DNA of 64,000 nt, taken from assembly GCF_001640805.2 (NCBI RefSeq), contig NC_066852.1, positions 1,571,245-1,635,244 on the forward strand, read 5' to 3'. Below, piece by piece: positions 63,861 to 64,000 of the stretch (position 1 is its first letter; each line of letters begins with the position of its first letter). The position numbers were made by a program, and so were the translations under genes. This DNA is from Lates calcarifer. Taxonomy: Eukaryota > Chordata > Actinopteri > Centropomidae. The notes beneath the pieces are model-generated. The model was not told where the DNA came from. It ran no database searches and worked only from the letters and a program-made list of their open reading frames with translations.

Positions 63861-64000
63861 CTGGGTGAAGTTTTATTACTTTTGGGTCATCAAGTGTTTT
63901 TGTTTTTACTACATGACTTGTACAACGTGGTAAGATGAGTTTATTTAGTCCAATAGTCCTGATGATTTCTCCTCATCAGATAAACCTGCTGAACTCAGGA

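Larger units (their letters stand above)
60881..64000. other. Right-edge intergenic DNA
   Basis: No supported gene exon. It contains a repeat remnant at 61.29-61.50 kb, a common fish repeat at 62.52-62.88 kb and a LINE 3' end at 63.4-63.86 kb. Other open frames are short and without motifs. Confidence 0.55.

Overview
The window is vertebrate nuclear DNA, most likely from a percomorph teleost. It carries intron-split genes with GT-AG junctions, long AT-rich intergenic DNA, many (CA)n and (CT)n microsatellites, and decayed copies of interspersed repeats typical of ray-finned fish. The pairing of sap30l with hand1 is conserved with the human SAP30L-HAND1 locus. A hand1 gene is present, and zebrafish is known to lack hand1, so a cyprinid is unlikely. 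No database search was run. Family assignments come from recognising translated exons, and the species is inference.

Layout: (1) 1-1.6 kb, minus strand: the first two exons of an alpha-tubulin gene running off the left edge, with a TATA/CCAAT promoter. (2) 2.3-10.1 kb, plus strand: a complete four-exon sap30l (178 aa), head-to-head with the tubulin, followed by a long 3' UTR. (3) 12.2-14.2 kb, minus strand: a complete two-exon hand1 (191 aa), convergent with sap30l. It has a TATA promoter and a 5' leader with two upstream ORFs, one of which ends on the hand1 start codon in an ATGA overlap. (4) 14.2-58.7 kb: a gene desert with no protein-coding exon that I can support. It holds transposon remnants, microsatellites, G-rich and triplet-repeat tracts, a 20-bp tandem repeat, a two-module tRNA-like element, and several blocks that look like conserved non-coding enhancers (unverified). 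Two strong CTCF-like motifs in divergent orientation lie at 52.3 and 55.8 kb. (5) 58.7-60.9 kb, minus strand: a complete PLAC8/cornifelin-family gene with three coding exons (128 aa) and a separate 5' non-coding exon. (6) 60.9-64 kb: non-coding, with a degenerate fish repeat and the decayed 3' end of a non-LTR retrotransposon.

The genes do not form a pathway. The tubulin is cytoskeletal, SAP30L is a Sin3/HDAC corepressor subunit, HAND1 is a developmental bHLH factor, and the PLAC8-like protein is a small cysteine-rich protein of poorly defined role. The plausible functional logic is that the desert holds hand1 regulatory DNA, perhaps bounded on the right by the CTCF-like pair. I found no novel multi-gene system. 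The most notable observations are the hand1 uORF overlap, the candidate boundary, a TTAA-flanked MITE family and the dual tRNA-like element.
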